DNA of 64,000 nucleotides from Ascarosepion bandense (Eukaryota; Mollusca; Cephalopoda; Sepiida; Sepiidae). The notes beneath the pieces were generated by a model, which was given only the letters and a program-made list of their open reading frames with translations, had not been told where the DNA came from and did no database searches. The stretch lies in NCBI GenBank assembly GCA_037127315.1, contig JBBBDQ010001294.1:1895001-1959000 (forward strand), read 5' to 3'. A program made the position numbers and the translations under genes. Positions within the stretch are counted from its first letter, which is position 1. Each line of letters starts with the position of its first letter. This document shows positions 1-10,851 of this stretch, piece by piece.

Positions 1-274
1 ACATTCCTATAACTCTGCATACATGCATAAAACAATCTATATATTCAGTTAAAAGTAAAATAAAATTAATCCTTGATAATGGCTAGCTAAAAGCTCTTGG
101 ATAAATAAAGCATTTAGGCAATTTTTATATAATTTATGTTCTGAAAAGAAAAAATATTAAAAGATGACATGAAAACTTATATAAAAACTTAACCATGGCC
201 CCTTGTCTGTAATTTTTAATGAAACTTGCATAAAATAAGGATTGCTGCCTAAATAGACAATATATATATATATA

Positions 275-430
275 TGGTTTCAGTGCAAAGAATTTGTCAC
301 TTGAACTGAGCCAGTTCATGCCAACTTTGAAGTTTCGTGAGGACACCATTATGATAACCTTACTCATTGGCTCCAATGAGTGAGAACATCATAACTAACT
401 CAAAGTGACAAATTCTTTGCACTAAAACTA
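275..430. repeat. Short inverted-repeat element
   Basis: Arms of about 32 bp (277-308 and 395-428) share the core gcaaagaatttgtcac and its complement. An inner hairpin (actcattgg / ccaatgagt) lies near 362-381. Related sequence recurs at 40.93-41.13 kb and inside the large inverted repeat near 4.12 kb, so this is a dispersed family, possibly a MITE. No target duplication was resolved. Confidence 0.5.
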
Positions 431-474
431 TCGATGCTCTATCCCAACCCCTTATATCAAGCTCTTTACAATAA

Positions 475-1060
475 AAATCTGCTTACCAAAAACTGTCTTA
501 ACTGTTACCAGCAAAAATACTGACAAAACAACAACCTTTGCACAAAATTTATCACTTTTTAATATTAAATTGCGACATGAGGTGAGGGAAAGGGGATGTA
601 CTTAACAACAAAAATAAAATACAACAAAACATTCAAAATAAAACTAAAATATGTTAGTAAAACTCATCCACACCACAGAAAAATAAGGAGTATTGATGTC
701 ATAAACAAAGTGAGTTTCCTCAATCACGGCCAATGAGTATTATACTGCTTCTTTTACTCTCTGAGAAATGTGCGACAATATCATTGACCACCTTTCCATC
801 AACAAGAAACTTTTAGTTGCAGAAAACAGTAAAATCTAAGTACTATATATATATAATTTATTTGTTTGAACATTATTTTTAATTGGTACTCATATTTCAG
901 TAGATATTCTGTTTTTAATTACACAGTATATTTATATGTATAACTCTACTGGCCTGAATATTTTTGAGAAAATCTGTTAGGAAGATACGTTTCATTTGGC
1001 AGGATACAAATCTGCGACCCCTAAAAACATAGGGGAAGCCATCAATTGATCTGATGCATC
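475..1060 (-). repeat. Left arm of 587-bp inverted repeat
   Basis: This arm is the reverse complement of 3622-4208 with only scattered substitutions, by eye about 97 percent identical. It holds a reversed tRNA-headed SINE (family A), whose B-box-like segment lies near 1005-1020, joined to a second segment with the gcaaag/gtcac motif. The inner edge stops at gatgcatc (1053-1060), so it lacks the first bases of the tRNA-like head that the right arm retains. Confidence 0.85.
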
Positions 1061-1300
1061 CAACCGGATCTGTCGAGCATAAAGAATTTTAGGATTTTAA
1101 AGATGCCCTGAAAGAATTAAAAAATGTAAAATAGATGTATTAGAGAACATTTTTTATGAAGTCATGAAGCAACAAGCAATTTTTAAAATTTTCATGACCT
1201 GAAAGACATGAAATTAATGTTAACCTGGACAACTTCAAAACTTGAAAGATGTCTGGACAATTCCAAAGCATGGAAGATATCATGAACAAATTCTGAATGT
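1061..1300 (-). repeat. Reversed copy of 275-bp repeat unit
   Basis: Read on the minus strand this matches the unit tandemly arranged at 5330-5840. Shared landmarks are ttctttcagggcatc, ttctctaatacatct and acagatccggttgg. It abuts the large inverted-repeat arm directly, which suggests a single rearranged block. No coding potential is seen. Confidence 0.7.
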
Positions 1301-1379
1301 GAATAAAAATAGATAAATAGATCATCTACTTGAATCCAGGTATCCACTAAAAATAACACCAGAAATAATAAAAAACACT

Positions 1380-1493
1380 AGATTAAAAAATATTGGTAGA
1401 CAGATAGATAATCTGTCTAAGTCTCTTCATATTGATAGGTAGATGATGGAAGTCTCTTTATATATATACCTGTTGAAAGGTAAGTGACTCAAG

Positions 1494-1537
<44 letters not shown>

Positions 1538-1905
1538 ACTAAGTGACTGAAGTCTCTTCATATCTATCTATCAATAGATAGATGACCAAAGTCATCTATC
1601 TATTGATAAGTAAGTGACCAAAGTCTCTTCATATCTATCTATTGATAGGTAGATGATAGAAGTCTCTTCATACCAATCTATATATCAATAGGTATGTAAC
1701 CAATGTCTCTTCATATCTATCTATCAGTAAGTAGGGGATCATAGCCTCATGTTTATCAATTAGTAGGTGACTGAATTCTCTTCATTTCTATGTATCTATC
1801 TATAAATAGTTGATTTAAGTCTCTTCATATCCATCTATTGATAGGTAGGTTATTAAAGTCTCTTTGTATTAATCTTTTGATATGTAGGGGTCCAGAATCT
1901 CTTCA

Positions 1906-1976
<71 letters not shown>

Positions 1977-2035
1977 TGGTAGAGGTGACTGAAGTTTCTT
2001 CTTATCTATCTATATATCTATCTAATGACATATTT
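1380..2035 (+). repeat. TCTA-rich composite minisatellite
   Basis: Runs of (ATCT)n at 1494-1538 and 1911-1978 are embedded in irregular 50-115 bp units, each carrying a variant of gtctcttcatat (about eight copies) followed by tatctattgataggtag. The apparent Ser-Ile-Tyr-Leu ORF across it is a microsatellite translation. A SINE-tail-like piece precedes it (1325-1375). Confidence 0.85.
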
Positions 2036-2355
2036 TGTGAAGTCACTTTAACATCCCAAAAACAAATACTCATACAAATGGATTCAAGTATAAAGAAAGA
2101 AGGCAAAGAGAGATTGTAAAGACAAGTGAAGAGGAGTAATGGAAGTGATGTCAGGAAAAATGATATCATATAAACATATATTTAAATACATACATGCATA
2201 GAGTCAGAACATTATCAACAAAAAATCATTGATAATGGCTTATGAAAGCTGAAAGTATTCAGACATCAGACAATTTATTTTCAAAGGAAACTAGGAAAGT
2301 GGTCATAAATATAGAAAAACTAAGAAACAAAAATGTCTTTAACAACAAACTCTTG

Positions 2356-2356
<1 letters not shown>
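2036..2356. other. No gene recognised
   Basis: AT-rich sequence between two simple-repeat blocks. No domain, RNA gene or repeat family is identified. Confidence 0.5.
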
Positions 2357-2404
<48 letters not shown>

Positions 2405-2461
2405 AGAACTTTTGTTATATGTATATATATTATATATGTATATATTTAATGAAGAACTTTC

Positions 2462-2510
<49 letters not shown>

Positions 2511-2722
2511 ATCCAGTCTGTATTTAAAATCTATTTTTAAGAACTTTTAAAATAAGCTTTTAAAACATTTAAAATCATGGTCGTCACAAACCCTTTAGTA
2601 TAACTGCCAATTTCACAAGTAGAAAATTGATTGTCAGATATCTCTGGAGGTGGTAATTGTCTTTGTATATATATATATATCTATATATCTATATATCTAT
2701 ATATATATATATGTATATATAT
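2357..2722. repeat. (TA)n microsatellite cluster
   Basis: Three TA tracts (about 2357-2402, 2467-2506 and 2667-2722) are separated by similar aagaacttt-containing spacers, indicating local duplication of tract plus flank. The Ile-Tyr ORF over it is an artefact. Confidence 0.9.
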
Positions 2723-3540
2723 AAATAAGCATTTAGACAAGAAAACTGAAATACTAGGTAAGTTTGGGCATATAAATAAAATACTTACTTTTCCATCTGA
2801 GCTTAATTAAAAATAAATAAATAAGTTAATAAAATAAATATAATATGAACTTAAAATAAACATACAAATTATTTAAATAGAGAAATACAAATATCAATAA
2901 AATAGACATAAAACAAAGAAAACTAACCAAAAAAAACAGATATATGTGTGTGTGTATGTGTGTGCATGTGTCTATAAGTATATGTATACATATTCAAGCA
3001 AAAATTAATAAAATGTAATTATATACACAACCACTAATAATTAATACCCTAAAACCTAATACTTAAGATATAACCTACTCAAATAAGAAAAATGAAATAC
3101 TGGGTAAGTGAAGACATAAATATTTACCTTGGCATTTAGGTATTAATTAAAAAAAATTTATTTGAATAAAAAATGGAATATACCTATATTTTCTAAACTT
3201 AAGATATTCCCAGAATAATTGAGAAAAAAAAAGCATAACAAAAGCAAAGTCTCTTGATGACACCGAATATAACACTGTTACATTTATTTATCATTGAAAC
3301 TCGGAACCAAATGAGAGGAAGAAGATATAAAAACCAATAGGGTTAGGGTGACAATGAAAACAAGAATTAACCAAAACATTCAACACATACAGTCACACAC
3401 ATACACAAGCACATACACAAGCACACACAATGAAGGAAAAACTTACATTACACCAATAAAAAATGAATAAAATATTTTTAACTCAATATCTATATCTATC
3501 TATAAAACTCAGAAATCAGGGTACAGAATATAACATCAAT
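2723..3540. other. AT-rich spacer, no gene recognised
   Basis: Two imperfect copies of a stretch with actgaaatactaggtaagt and gaaatactgggtaagtg (near 2740 and 3090) suggest old duplication. A TG-rich tract lies at 2943-2972. Nothing coding is supported. Confidence 0.45.
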
Positions 3541-3556
3541 CAGTTGACAAATTTCA

Positions 3557-3559
3557 TAA

Positions 3560-3592
<33 letters not shown>
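3557..3592. repeat. (CA)n microsatellite
   Basis: About 17 CA units directly upstream of a tRNA-like SINE head. Confidence 0.95.
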
Positions 3593-3595
<3 letters not shown>

Positions 3596-3604
3596 GTAAA
3601 TCAT

Positions 3605-4208
3605 TCATGGTCAAGTGGTTAAGATGCATCAGATCAATTGATGGCTTCCTCTATGTTTTTGGGGGTCGCAGATTTGTATCCTGCCAAATGAAACATATTT
3701 TCCTAACAGATTTTCTCAAAAATATTCAGGCCAGTAGAGTTATACATATAAATATACTGTGTAATTTAAAACAGAATATCTACTGAAATATGAGTACCAA
3801 TTAAAAATAATGTTCAAACAAATAAATTATATATATATAGTACTTAGATTTTACTGTTTTCGGCAACTAAAAGTTTCTTGTTGAGGGAAAGGTGGTCAAT
3901 GATATTGTCGCACATTTCTCAGAGAGTAAAAGAAGCAGTATAATACTCATTGGCCGTGATTGAGGAAACTCACTTTGTTTATGACATCAATACTCCTTAT
4001 TTTTCTGTGGTGTGGATGAGTTTTACTAACATATTTTAGTTTTATTTTGAATATTTTGTTGTATTTTATTTTTGTTGTTAAGTACATCCCCTTTCCCTCA
4101 CCTCATGTCGCAATTTAATATTAAAAAGTGATAAATTTTGTGCAAAGGTTGTTGTTTTGTCAGTATTTTTGCTGGTAACAGTTAAGACAGTTTTTGGCAA
4201 GCAGATTT
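3605..4208 (+). repeat. Right inverted-repeat arm with tRNA-headed SINE A
   Basis: The pairing arm is 3622-4208. The SINE head begins near 3607 with an A-box-like tggtcaagtgg and a B-box-like gcagatttgtatcctgcc (3668-3686), separated as in a tRNA with a long variable arm (Leu/Ser type). Its AT-rich tail contains aattaaaaataatgttcaaa. Distal sequence from about 3838 is a second repeat. The apparent ORFs here are not conserved proteins. Confidence 0.75.
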
Positions 4209-4384
4209 GAGTAGATGCTCCTTTTATTAATTTATTCATATTGAAAATCAGAATTTTTCCATGGTATCTTTCATGCAATGCAGCTGTCCAAGCATCTTTC
4301 AGGTTGTCAAGATCAACATTTATTTTATTTTTTTCCTCCCAGAAATTCAGACAAAACTTAAAAAAGGTTATGGAAGAAATTCCC

Positions 4385-5270
4385 TTCTGTGACGGTTTGA
4401 GAGAAATTCACCATTAGTGAGGGTTCCAGAGAAATTCATTCTCTGTGATGGTTCATGAGAAATTTACCATCTGTTAGAGTTTCTAAGAAATTAGCAAATT
4501 TTCATGAGAATTAGAGAGATTAACCATCTGTAAAGGTTTCAGAGAAATTCATTATGAGGGCTTCTAAAGAAATTTACAATCTGTCAGGGTTCTTTTAAAG
4601 TGCTTCTGGAAGAAGGATATTAATGATAAAAATTTAAATTTGCAAGTCTTCCTTACATTTTAAACCCTTCTTTTTTAGTACTTAAAACATTATTTACACT
4701 ATTTATATTCAGAGTGTTATCCTCATCATTGTTGTTGTTGTTGTTATCATTGCATTTTGGCTGTTGTGCCCACCAAACCTTTTCAGTATACACTTTATGA
4801 AAGCTGGTGGGTTCAACAGACAAAATATTGTGAAAGCAACAAAGATGAAGACAACATTTATTTCATGTTTTTCATCCCAGAAATTCAGACAGAAATTAAA
4901 AAAGGTTATGAAAAGGAATAATAAACTTGGAGAAGTTTATTCAACTAAGTTAAAAAAAAGTTCACTTTAATTCAATAAAAAGGAAAAATTTCATTCACTT
5001 TTTATTATGTACAAATTTAGTGTTACATGCGTTATTACAGATTAGCAGAGGAAAAGAATTTCTGGTGTGAGGAGTTATCATTATTTATACTATGTACATT
5101 TGGACTATTATTATTATTATCACAATGTTGTGCTCTTCATCAGGCCATCATCAGGGCATCATTCAAAGTTCACAAACTTTCATTCTTCTTCTGCATTAAA
5201 ATGTCCTCTAATTCATTTATTTTACATTTCTTACGTTTTTCACAGCATCTTTAAAATTTTAAAATTCTTT
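4385..5270 (+). repeat. 886-bp direct duplication, copy 1
   Basis: Nearly identical to 7490-8373 (offset 3103-3105 bp), differing by a few substitutions and the length of a (TTG)n run. It contains the end of a 28-bp minisatellite, a minus-oriented SINE B tail (about 4690-4840), the 68-codon ORF at 4764-4970, and part of the 275-bp repeat. The ORF occurs in both copies only because the block was duplicated; it matches no family I know. Confidence 0.9.
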
Positions 5271-5329
5271 ATGCTCAACAGATCCAGTTGGATACCTATA
5301 TTTGAGAAGATGCACCATTTATTTATTTA

Positions 5330-5845
5330 TTTTTTTTAAAATTCAAAAGTTTTCCATGGTATCTTTCATGCTTTGATGTTGTCCAGGCATCTTTCATGTT
5401 ATCCAGATCAACATTTATTTAATGTTTTTCAGGGCATCATTCAAAGTCCACAAACTTTCATGCTTCTCCTGCATTAAAATATTCTCTAATTCATCTATTT
5501 TAATGTCTTAAGTCTTTCAGGGCATCATTCCAATTTAAGAATTCTTTACACATCACAGATCTGGTTGGAAACCTGTATTTGAGTTGATTTGCTCTATTTA
5601 TTTATTTATATTAAAATTAAGAAGTTTTCCATGGTATCTTCCTTGCTTGAATGTTGTCCAGGCATCTTTCATGTTTTCCAGATCATTTATGTCATGTTTT
5701 TCAGGGCATCATTCAAAGCCTACAAACTTGCATGCTTCTCCTGCATTAAGATGTTCTCTAATTCATCTATTTTAAATTTCTTCAATCTTTCAGGGCATCC
5801 TGAAAATTCTGAAAATCTTTCACTCTATAGATCCAGTTACATTTG
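5330..5845 (+). repeat. 275-bp tandem repeat, two units
   Basis: Unit starts at 5349 and 5624 (gttttccatggtatctt), a 275-bp period. Each unit contains tttttcagggcatcattcaa, cttctcctgcattaa and a ctctaattcatctatttta segment. Degenerate single copies lie at 1061-1300 (reversed), about 4240-4330 and 5140-5270. Confidence 0.85.
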
Positions 5846-6120
5846 CTGAATGCACACTCACTTAAACAAATTGCAGTAGAACTCTCAATGAACTGTCTGG
5901 CCATGAAAGAATTCTCAATGCACAAAACTACTGATGTAAAATACGAAACAACTTTGTCATAAGAATGATGATTTGAAAAATAACCATGTCTAGTGTCAGC
6001 CTTGCATGGCAATTTGAACAATGCATTGTAGATGTGAGCAATGTGTTTTGGATTTAGTTGCATTCCTGAATCGGCACATAAATAAATTAACAGGCCATAA
6101 GTGTTGTTGCAATCATACAT
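5782..6120 (-). CDS. Unrecognised 112-codon ORF
   Basis: Open from a Met at 6120 to 5782. About the first 90 residues have a mixed, protein-like composition (for example LNPKHIAHIYNALF and YDKVVSYFTSVVLC) unlike the Tyr/Ile-rich repeat ORFs nearby. The last 20 residues run into the 275-bp repeat. A gtgagtg sequence on the coding strand near 5865 resembles a 5' splice site, so this could be a stray exon or gene fragment. An in-frame stop lies just upstream of the Met. I do not recognise the family, and chance openness is possible. Confidence 0.25.
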   Translation of the reverse strand: MYDCNNTYGLLIYLCADSGMQLNPKHIAHIYNALFKLPCKADTRHGYFSNHHSYDKVVSYFTSVVLCIENSFMARQFIESSTAICLSECAFSKCNWIYRVKDFQNFQDALKD

Positions 6121-6467
6121 GCGTATTCAGCTTGCCGTCCCAGAAAATTAAAAACAAAACGATTAATCTATTGGTTGTTTTGTAACATCAAATATTTTAT
6201 CATTATCTGCTGATATAAATAAATTACATGCATGCATAATTAATTGATATGATTGTTGGATTTTATCATCTTATGTGGTAGAGGAAAAATGATTTTAAAT
6301 ATCGTTGAATTATAGCATATTGAATCTTGTACAGCAGTCATGAAACTCCAAACAATTTAAAAAATTTTTCTTTTTCTTCATATGTCCAATAATCTATTTA
6401 TAAACATAGTTTTACTTGATGATTTTTTTTTATAAGGATTGTAAGATATTACCTTTAATATTAAAAA

Positions 6468-7720
6468 AGTTTATCATCTGTGAGGGTTCAAGAGAAACTC
6501 ACCATGTGTGAGGGTTGAAGAAAAACTAACCATTTTATAAGGGTTCAAGAGAAAATAATCATCTGTGATAGCTCCAAGGAAACTCACCATCTGTGAGGGT
6601 TGAAGAAAATCTAACCATCTGTGATGGTTAAAGAGAATCTAAATATCTGTGATGGTTAAAGAGAATCTAAATATCTGTGATGGTTAAAGAGAATCTAAAT
6701 ATCTGTGATGGTTAAAGAGAATCTAAATATCTGTGATGGTTAAAGAGAATCTAAATATCTGTGATGGTTAAAGAGAATCTAAATATCTGTGATGGTTAAA
6801 GAGAATCTAAATATCTGTGATGGTTAAAGAGAATCTAAATATCTGTGATGGTTCCAAAGAAATTAACTGTGTGGGTTCAAGTGAAAGTAACCATTTCTGA
6901 GGGTTGAAGAAAAACTTACCATCTGTGAAGGTTCATGATAAACTAAATATTTATCTTGGTTCCAGAGAAATTCTCTATTCATGAGGCTTTAAAATAAATT
7001 CATCATCTGTGAGGGTTCCAAAAAAACTTAGCATCTGTGAGGATTCTAGAGAAATTCACTATCCATGATGGTTTAAAAGAAATCTATGAGAGTTCAAAAG
7101 AAATTCACTATGTAAACATTCCAAAGAAATTCAGTATCCATGAGGGTTCAAGAAAAACTCACCATCTGTGAGGGCTTTAAAGAAATTAACAAATTGTCAG
7201 GGTTCTAGATAAATTAACCATCTGTAAGGGTTCTAGATAAATTAACCATCTGTAATGGTTCCATTCATATTCACTGTCTAAGAGTGAAAAAGGAAATTTC
7301 CGATATGTGAAGATTACAAAGAAATTCACTACCTCTAAGGATTACAGAAAAACTCACTATCCATGAGGGTTCAAGAGAAATTTTCCATCTCAGTTCCCGA
7401 GAAATTAGCAGTCTGTTAGGGTTTTAGAGAAATTAACTGTCTGTGAGGGTTTAAGAGAAATTCACTGTCAGAAGCCTAGAGAAATTCATTTCTGTGAAGG
7501 TTTGAGAGAAATTCACCATTAGTGAGGGTTCCAGAGAAATTCATTCTCTGTGATGGTTCATGAGAAATTTACCATCTGTTAGAGTTTCTAAGAAATTAGC
7601 AAATTTTCATGATATTTAGAGAGATTAACCATCTGTAAAGGTTTCAGAGAAATTCATTATGAGGGCTTCTAAAGAAATTTACAATCTGTCGGGGTTCTTT
7701 TAAAGTGCTTCTGGAAGAAG
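6468..7720 (+). repeat. Degenerate 28-30 bp minisatellite
   Basis: More than 30 variants of ctgtgagggttcaagagaaa plus ttcaccat follow one another. Within it, 6617-6850 holds eight almost identical 28-bp units (atctgtgatggttaaagaga then atctaaat; starts every 28 bp from 6617 to 6841). The array runs into the second copy of the 886-bp duplication, whose 5' part is the same minisatellite, so unequal exchange within the array probably made the duplication. Confidence 0.92.
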
Positions 7721-8373
7721 GATATTAATGATAAAAATTTTAAATTTACAAGTCTTCCTTACATTTTAAACCCTTCTTTTTTAGTACTTAAAACATTATT
7801 TACACTATTTATATTCAGAGTGTTATCCTCATCATTGTTGTTGTTGTTATCATTGCATTTTGGCTGTTGTGCCCACCAAACCTTTTCAGTATACACTTTA
7901 TGAAAGCTGGTGGGTTCAACAGACAAAATATTGTGAAAGCAACAAAGATGAAGACAGCATTTATTTCATGTTTTCCATCCCAGAAATTCAGACAGAAATT
8001 AAAAAAGGTTATGAAAAGGAATAATAAACTTGGAGAAGTTTATTCAACTAAGTTAAAAAAAAGTTCACTTTAATTCAATAAAAAGGAAAAATTTCATTCA
8101 CTTTTTATTATGTACAAATTTAGTGTTACATGCATTATTACAGATTAGCAGAGGAAAAGAATTTCTGGTGTGAGGAGTTATCATTATTTATACTATGTAC
8201 ATTTGGACTATTATTATTATTATCACAATGTTGTGCTCTTCATCAGGCCATCATCAGGGCATCATTCAAAGTTCACAAACTTTCATTCTTCTTCTGCATT
8301 AAAATGTTCACTAATTCATTTATTTTACATTTCTTAAGTTTTTCACAGTATCTTTAAAATTTTAAAATTCTTT
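7490..8373 (+). repeat. 886-bp direct duplication, copy 2
   Basis: Partner of 4385-5270. It carries the same minisatellite end, SINE B tail and non-coding ORF (7867-8073), with few substitutions, which implies a recent event. Confidence 0.9.
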
Positions 8374-8529
8374 AAACTTCACAGATATGAGTAACCTAAA
8401 GAGAATTTCAAACTGAATCCTTTGTTTAAGTTACAGGACTCATGTCTATACTGTTCATGTCTAAGTAATTTTTAGTAATGATCAATAATTGCTCACCATT
8501 TCTACTTAGTTGCAGTAGACACATATTTA

Positions 8530-8575
8530 CACTATTATTTACATTTGGACAATAGTCCAAATGTAAATAATAGTG
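8530..8575. repeat. Perfect 21-bp-arm palindrome
   Basis: cactattatttacatttgga plus c pairs exactly with its complement across a 4-nt loop (aata, 8551-8554). With one mismatch the arms extend to about 26 bp. The arm sequence is the 3' end of SINE family B, so this is a minimal fold-back of a SINE terminus. Confidence 0.9.
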
Positions 8576-8878
8576 AAAATATTTTTAATATTCCTTAGAG
8601 TCACTGCATAAAGACAAGCTTCTTGAAACATTAAGAAAACCTGGGTTTGTTGCTGAAATACCATAATAAAACATTGATTCTTTATATCACTTTCAAAAAT
8701 TTCATCACAATGTAGTTTAAGTTTTCAAAACTTAATTGATTCACCTTAACTCAAATGCAAGTCCTCTTGCCAGTTGTTGCTAATTTTTCAAAACAACTGC
8801 AATTCTATTTTAAATTTCCATTTTCTCTCATCTTTAGTGACATCAAAGATAATCTTGTCAGAGTTTTCTTATGTTTTT
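8576..8878. other. No gene recognised
   Basis: AT-rich sequence without a recognisable repeat or coding signature. Confidence 0.45.
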
Positions 8879-8879
8879 T

Positions 8880-9130
8880 TATCCTGGCCCAGTGGATAAA
8901 AGCATTAGTTGAAGTAATCTAGTAGAATAACCCAAAGAGTTGTGAGTTCAGTACCTGGCCACAGTAGAAGTGAAAAAAAATTGGAGAGTTGAGTTACTAA
9001 ACGGTTTTAATCAGAACTGATATATCCAGAAAAGACACGGCACACGGAACTAGAACAATCTACCCTGATGACTGAATACAGGGCTCGGCTCATAATTCAA
9101 ATATATGTCGCTGGCATGTATAATGACCAA
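8880..9130 (+). mobile_element. tRNA-derived SINE, family B
   Basis: Head with an A-box-like tggcccagtgg and a B-box-like gtgagttcagtacctgg, then the family body (agaacaatctaccctgatga) and a truncated 3' part. A second copy follows immediately. Family consensus features were taken from the copies at 10.85-11.33 and 49.82-50.22 kb. Non-autonomous; Pol III internal promoter boxes inferred. Confidence 0.75.
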
Positions 9131-9137
9131 AATGTCC

Positions 9138-9835
9138 AGCATGGCCAGAGGATAAAAGCATTGGTTGAAGTAATCCAGTGATTTGACACAAGGAGTTGTG
9201 AGTTTATAGGAGTTACGGGAAATGCTTAATTTCCCCAACACTATATTTTTTAGGCACACAAATGAATGACGAAACTTGCTTTTAGAACAACAACAAAGAA
9301 TGGTTTATTATACAGTAAACGTACAAGATTGGTAGTATGTAAGTGTCCATGGTGAAGCTAGCAGCAGATAGTATGTAAGTGTCCATGGTGAAGCTAGCAG
9401 CAGATAGTATGTAAGTGTCCATGGTGAAGCTAGCAGCAGCGCCTTCCGCGAAAGCATTCCATGGGGAATCAGTGGCAGCGATGTGAAAGAGACGTCTGCT
9501 ACTGCCGCGGGCTCATGGCTCTCTGCTTTTCGTCCCTTCTACCAAAATGGACTAGGGAAAATAGTTCTAGAGAGGAATCAATGCGCTCCGCCCGTTGATT
9601 GGTCAGTGAGTGACCGAATCTCCCATCGGGGGCATTGATTCGCTAAAGGAAATAGATCTGTGGCTGCTACAAGTTCAATACCTGGCCTCAGCAGAAGCGA
9701 ACAAAAACTTGAAGAGTAAGTTACTAAAGGAAATTAACTGAAACTGAGATATACAAAAAAGGAATGGCACGTGGAACTAGAAGAACCTACACCTTTGTGA
9801 ATATAACAATAAAGATGAGGACAACAATCTGAATA
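9138..9835 (+). mobile_element. SINE B split by an LTR
   Basis: The head (9138-9204, tggccagaggataaaagcat) and the remainder (9672-9835, agttcaatacctggcctcag to the 3' end aaagatgaggacaac) form one SINE once 9205-9671 is removed. The interruption falls inside the B-box region. Confidence 0.8.
9205..9671 (-). mobile_element. Probable solo LTR, 467 bp
   Basis: Read on the minus strand it begins tgtagcagccacag and ends gtaactcctata, close to the inverted ends TGTAG/CTACA typical of LTRs (one base altered). It is flanked by agtt on both sides (9201-9204 and 9672-9675), a plausible 4-5 bp target duplication, and sits inside a SINE whose two halves rejoin cleanly. A polyadenylation-like aataaa lies near 9310. 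It is far more GC-rich than its surroundings. A 36-bp unit (gtaagtgtccatggtgaagc...) is present three times at 9333-9439. No internal retroelement genes remain, consistent with LTR-LTR recombination. Confidence 0.72.
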
Positions 9836-9849
9836 CTGTAAATAGTAAC

Positions 9850-10120
9850 AATAAATAGTAAATAGAAATATGCTACGATAGAATTGCATGATGGAATATC
9901 ATCTAAATTGATGCAGAAATAAAAATTAAAGAGTACTGCACAAGATTTTGCTTATGAATTGAACTCACTAAAATCATAAGATTTGAAAAAATATGGATAT
10001 TGTGTCAAATAAGTGCAAAAATGCATGTGTTGCTGCATATGGAAATGCAGATGTATTTCTAAAGTTTTTGTTATGACTAGCAGGGTCAAAAAGAGCCAAC
10101 ATCTGACATGGTATAGAGTG
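9850..10120. other. No gene recognised
   Basis: Only short AT-rich sequence is visible. Confidence 0.4.
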
Positions 10121-10122
10121 CA

Positions 10123-10341
10123 TTAAAAACTGCAAGTGTCAGAGGGGACACCTTTATAAGTTACATCAACTGTCACAAAGATCAGTTGAGTTTGAGAGTC
10201 GACTTTAGCAGTTGTGGATAGCATTTGAATTGTCAACTCTGCATGTGCCAACTGCCAACTAAACCCTGACTCCATCACAGATGTCACTAAAGAAAAAAGA
10301 ATAATAATAAAAATAATGTATTTTTTATATGTTCGTGTCAA
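10123..10341 (-). CDS. Unrecognised 72-codon ORF
   Basis: The N-terminus is hydrophobic (KYIIFIIILFSLVTSV, about residues 7-22) after a short basic stretch, which resembles a signal peptide or membrane anchor. The rest is polar with a beta-rich look (TQLIFVTVDVTYKG). Length and isolation argue for chance or a decayed mobile-element fragment. No family recognised. Confidence 0.2.
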   Translation of the reverse strand: MTRTYKKYIIFIIILFSLVTSVMESGFSWQLAHAELTIQMLSTTAKVDSQTQLIFVTVDVTYKGVPSDTCSF

Positions 10342-10344
10342 TGT

Positions 10345-10850
10345 TTTTTTATCAGAAAAGCTGAGAAGATTTTCAATTTTGGGTTCGATCTATTCTTTAT
10401 CAAATCAATATATGACATTAATTTATTTAAACAATTTATTAATAAAGTTATTTTTTTTTCTTTCTTTTTACTCTTGGGTGTTTATCATTGTGCAAAGAGT
10501 TGTTCAGTCTAAGAGAAGGAAATTTCTGAGTGCCAATAGTTGAAGAAGGCAAGCAATAACTCTTCCACTATCTTTCCCAAGAAGACATGACAATTCACAG
10601 ACAATAAAGAAACAAAATTTGTGGAGATTCATGAAGAAACATGACTTTAAACAAAAGATGTTATAAGCAAGCATTTCAGTATAAGAATTAATAGAACAAA
10701 GCAGTCTAAGTCCATGAATAGGTGAAAGGGTAACACTTTCACCTGACAAAAGGCAAGTAATCTTTAGCTATAGGAGGTTAGGGAAGTGAAAACAAAAACA
10801 TATAAAAACATTTTATTTGTCTATATTTCTGAGATAAGTTATTGTAATTA
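10345..10850. other. No gene recognised
   Basis: AT-rich spacer. The short ORFs on either strand lack recognisable domains. Confidence 0.4.
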
Positions 10851-10851
10851 T

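Noticed and set aside
3605..3690. Functional tRNA gene at the SINE head
   Set aside because: A- and B-box-like segments exist, but acceptor and anticodon stems do not pair, and the sequence continues into a SINE body. Same for other SINE heads.
4764..4970. 68-codon ORF conserved at 7867-8073
   Set aside because: Conservation is explained by the recent 886-bp duplication; part of it is SINE B tail.
6617..6850. 28-bp direct repeats of CRISPR-repeat size
   Set aside because: Units are head to tail with no unique spacers, in animal-type repetitive DNA.
6468..7720. C2H2 zinc-finger array (28-residue period resemblance)
   Set aside because: The period is 28 bases, not 84, and no Cys/His pattern is present in any frame.
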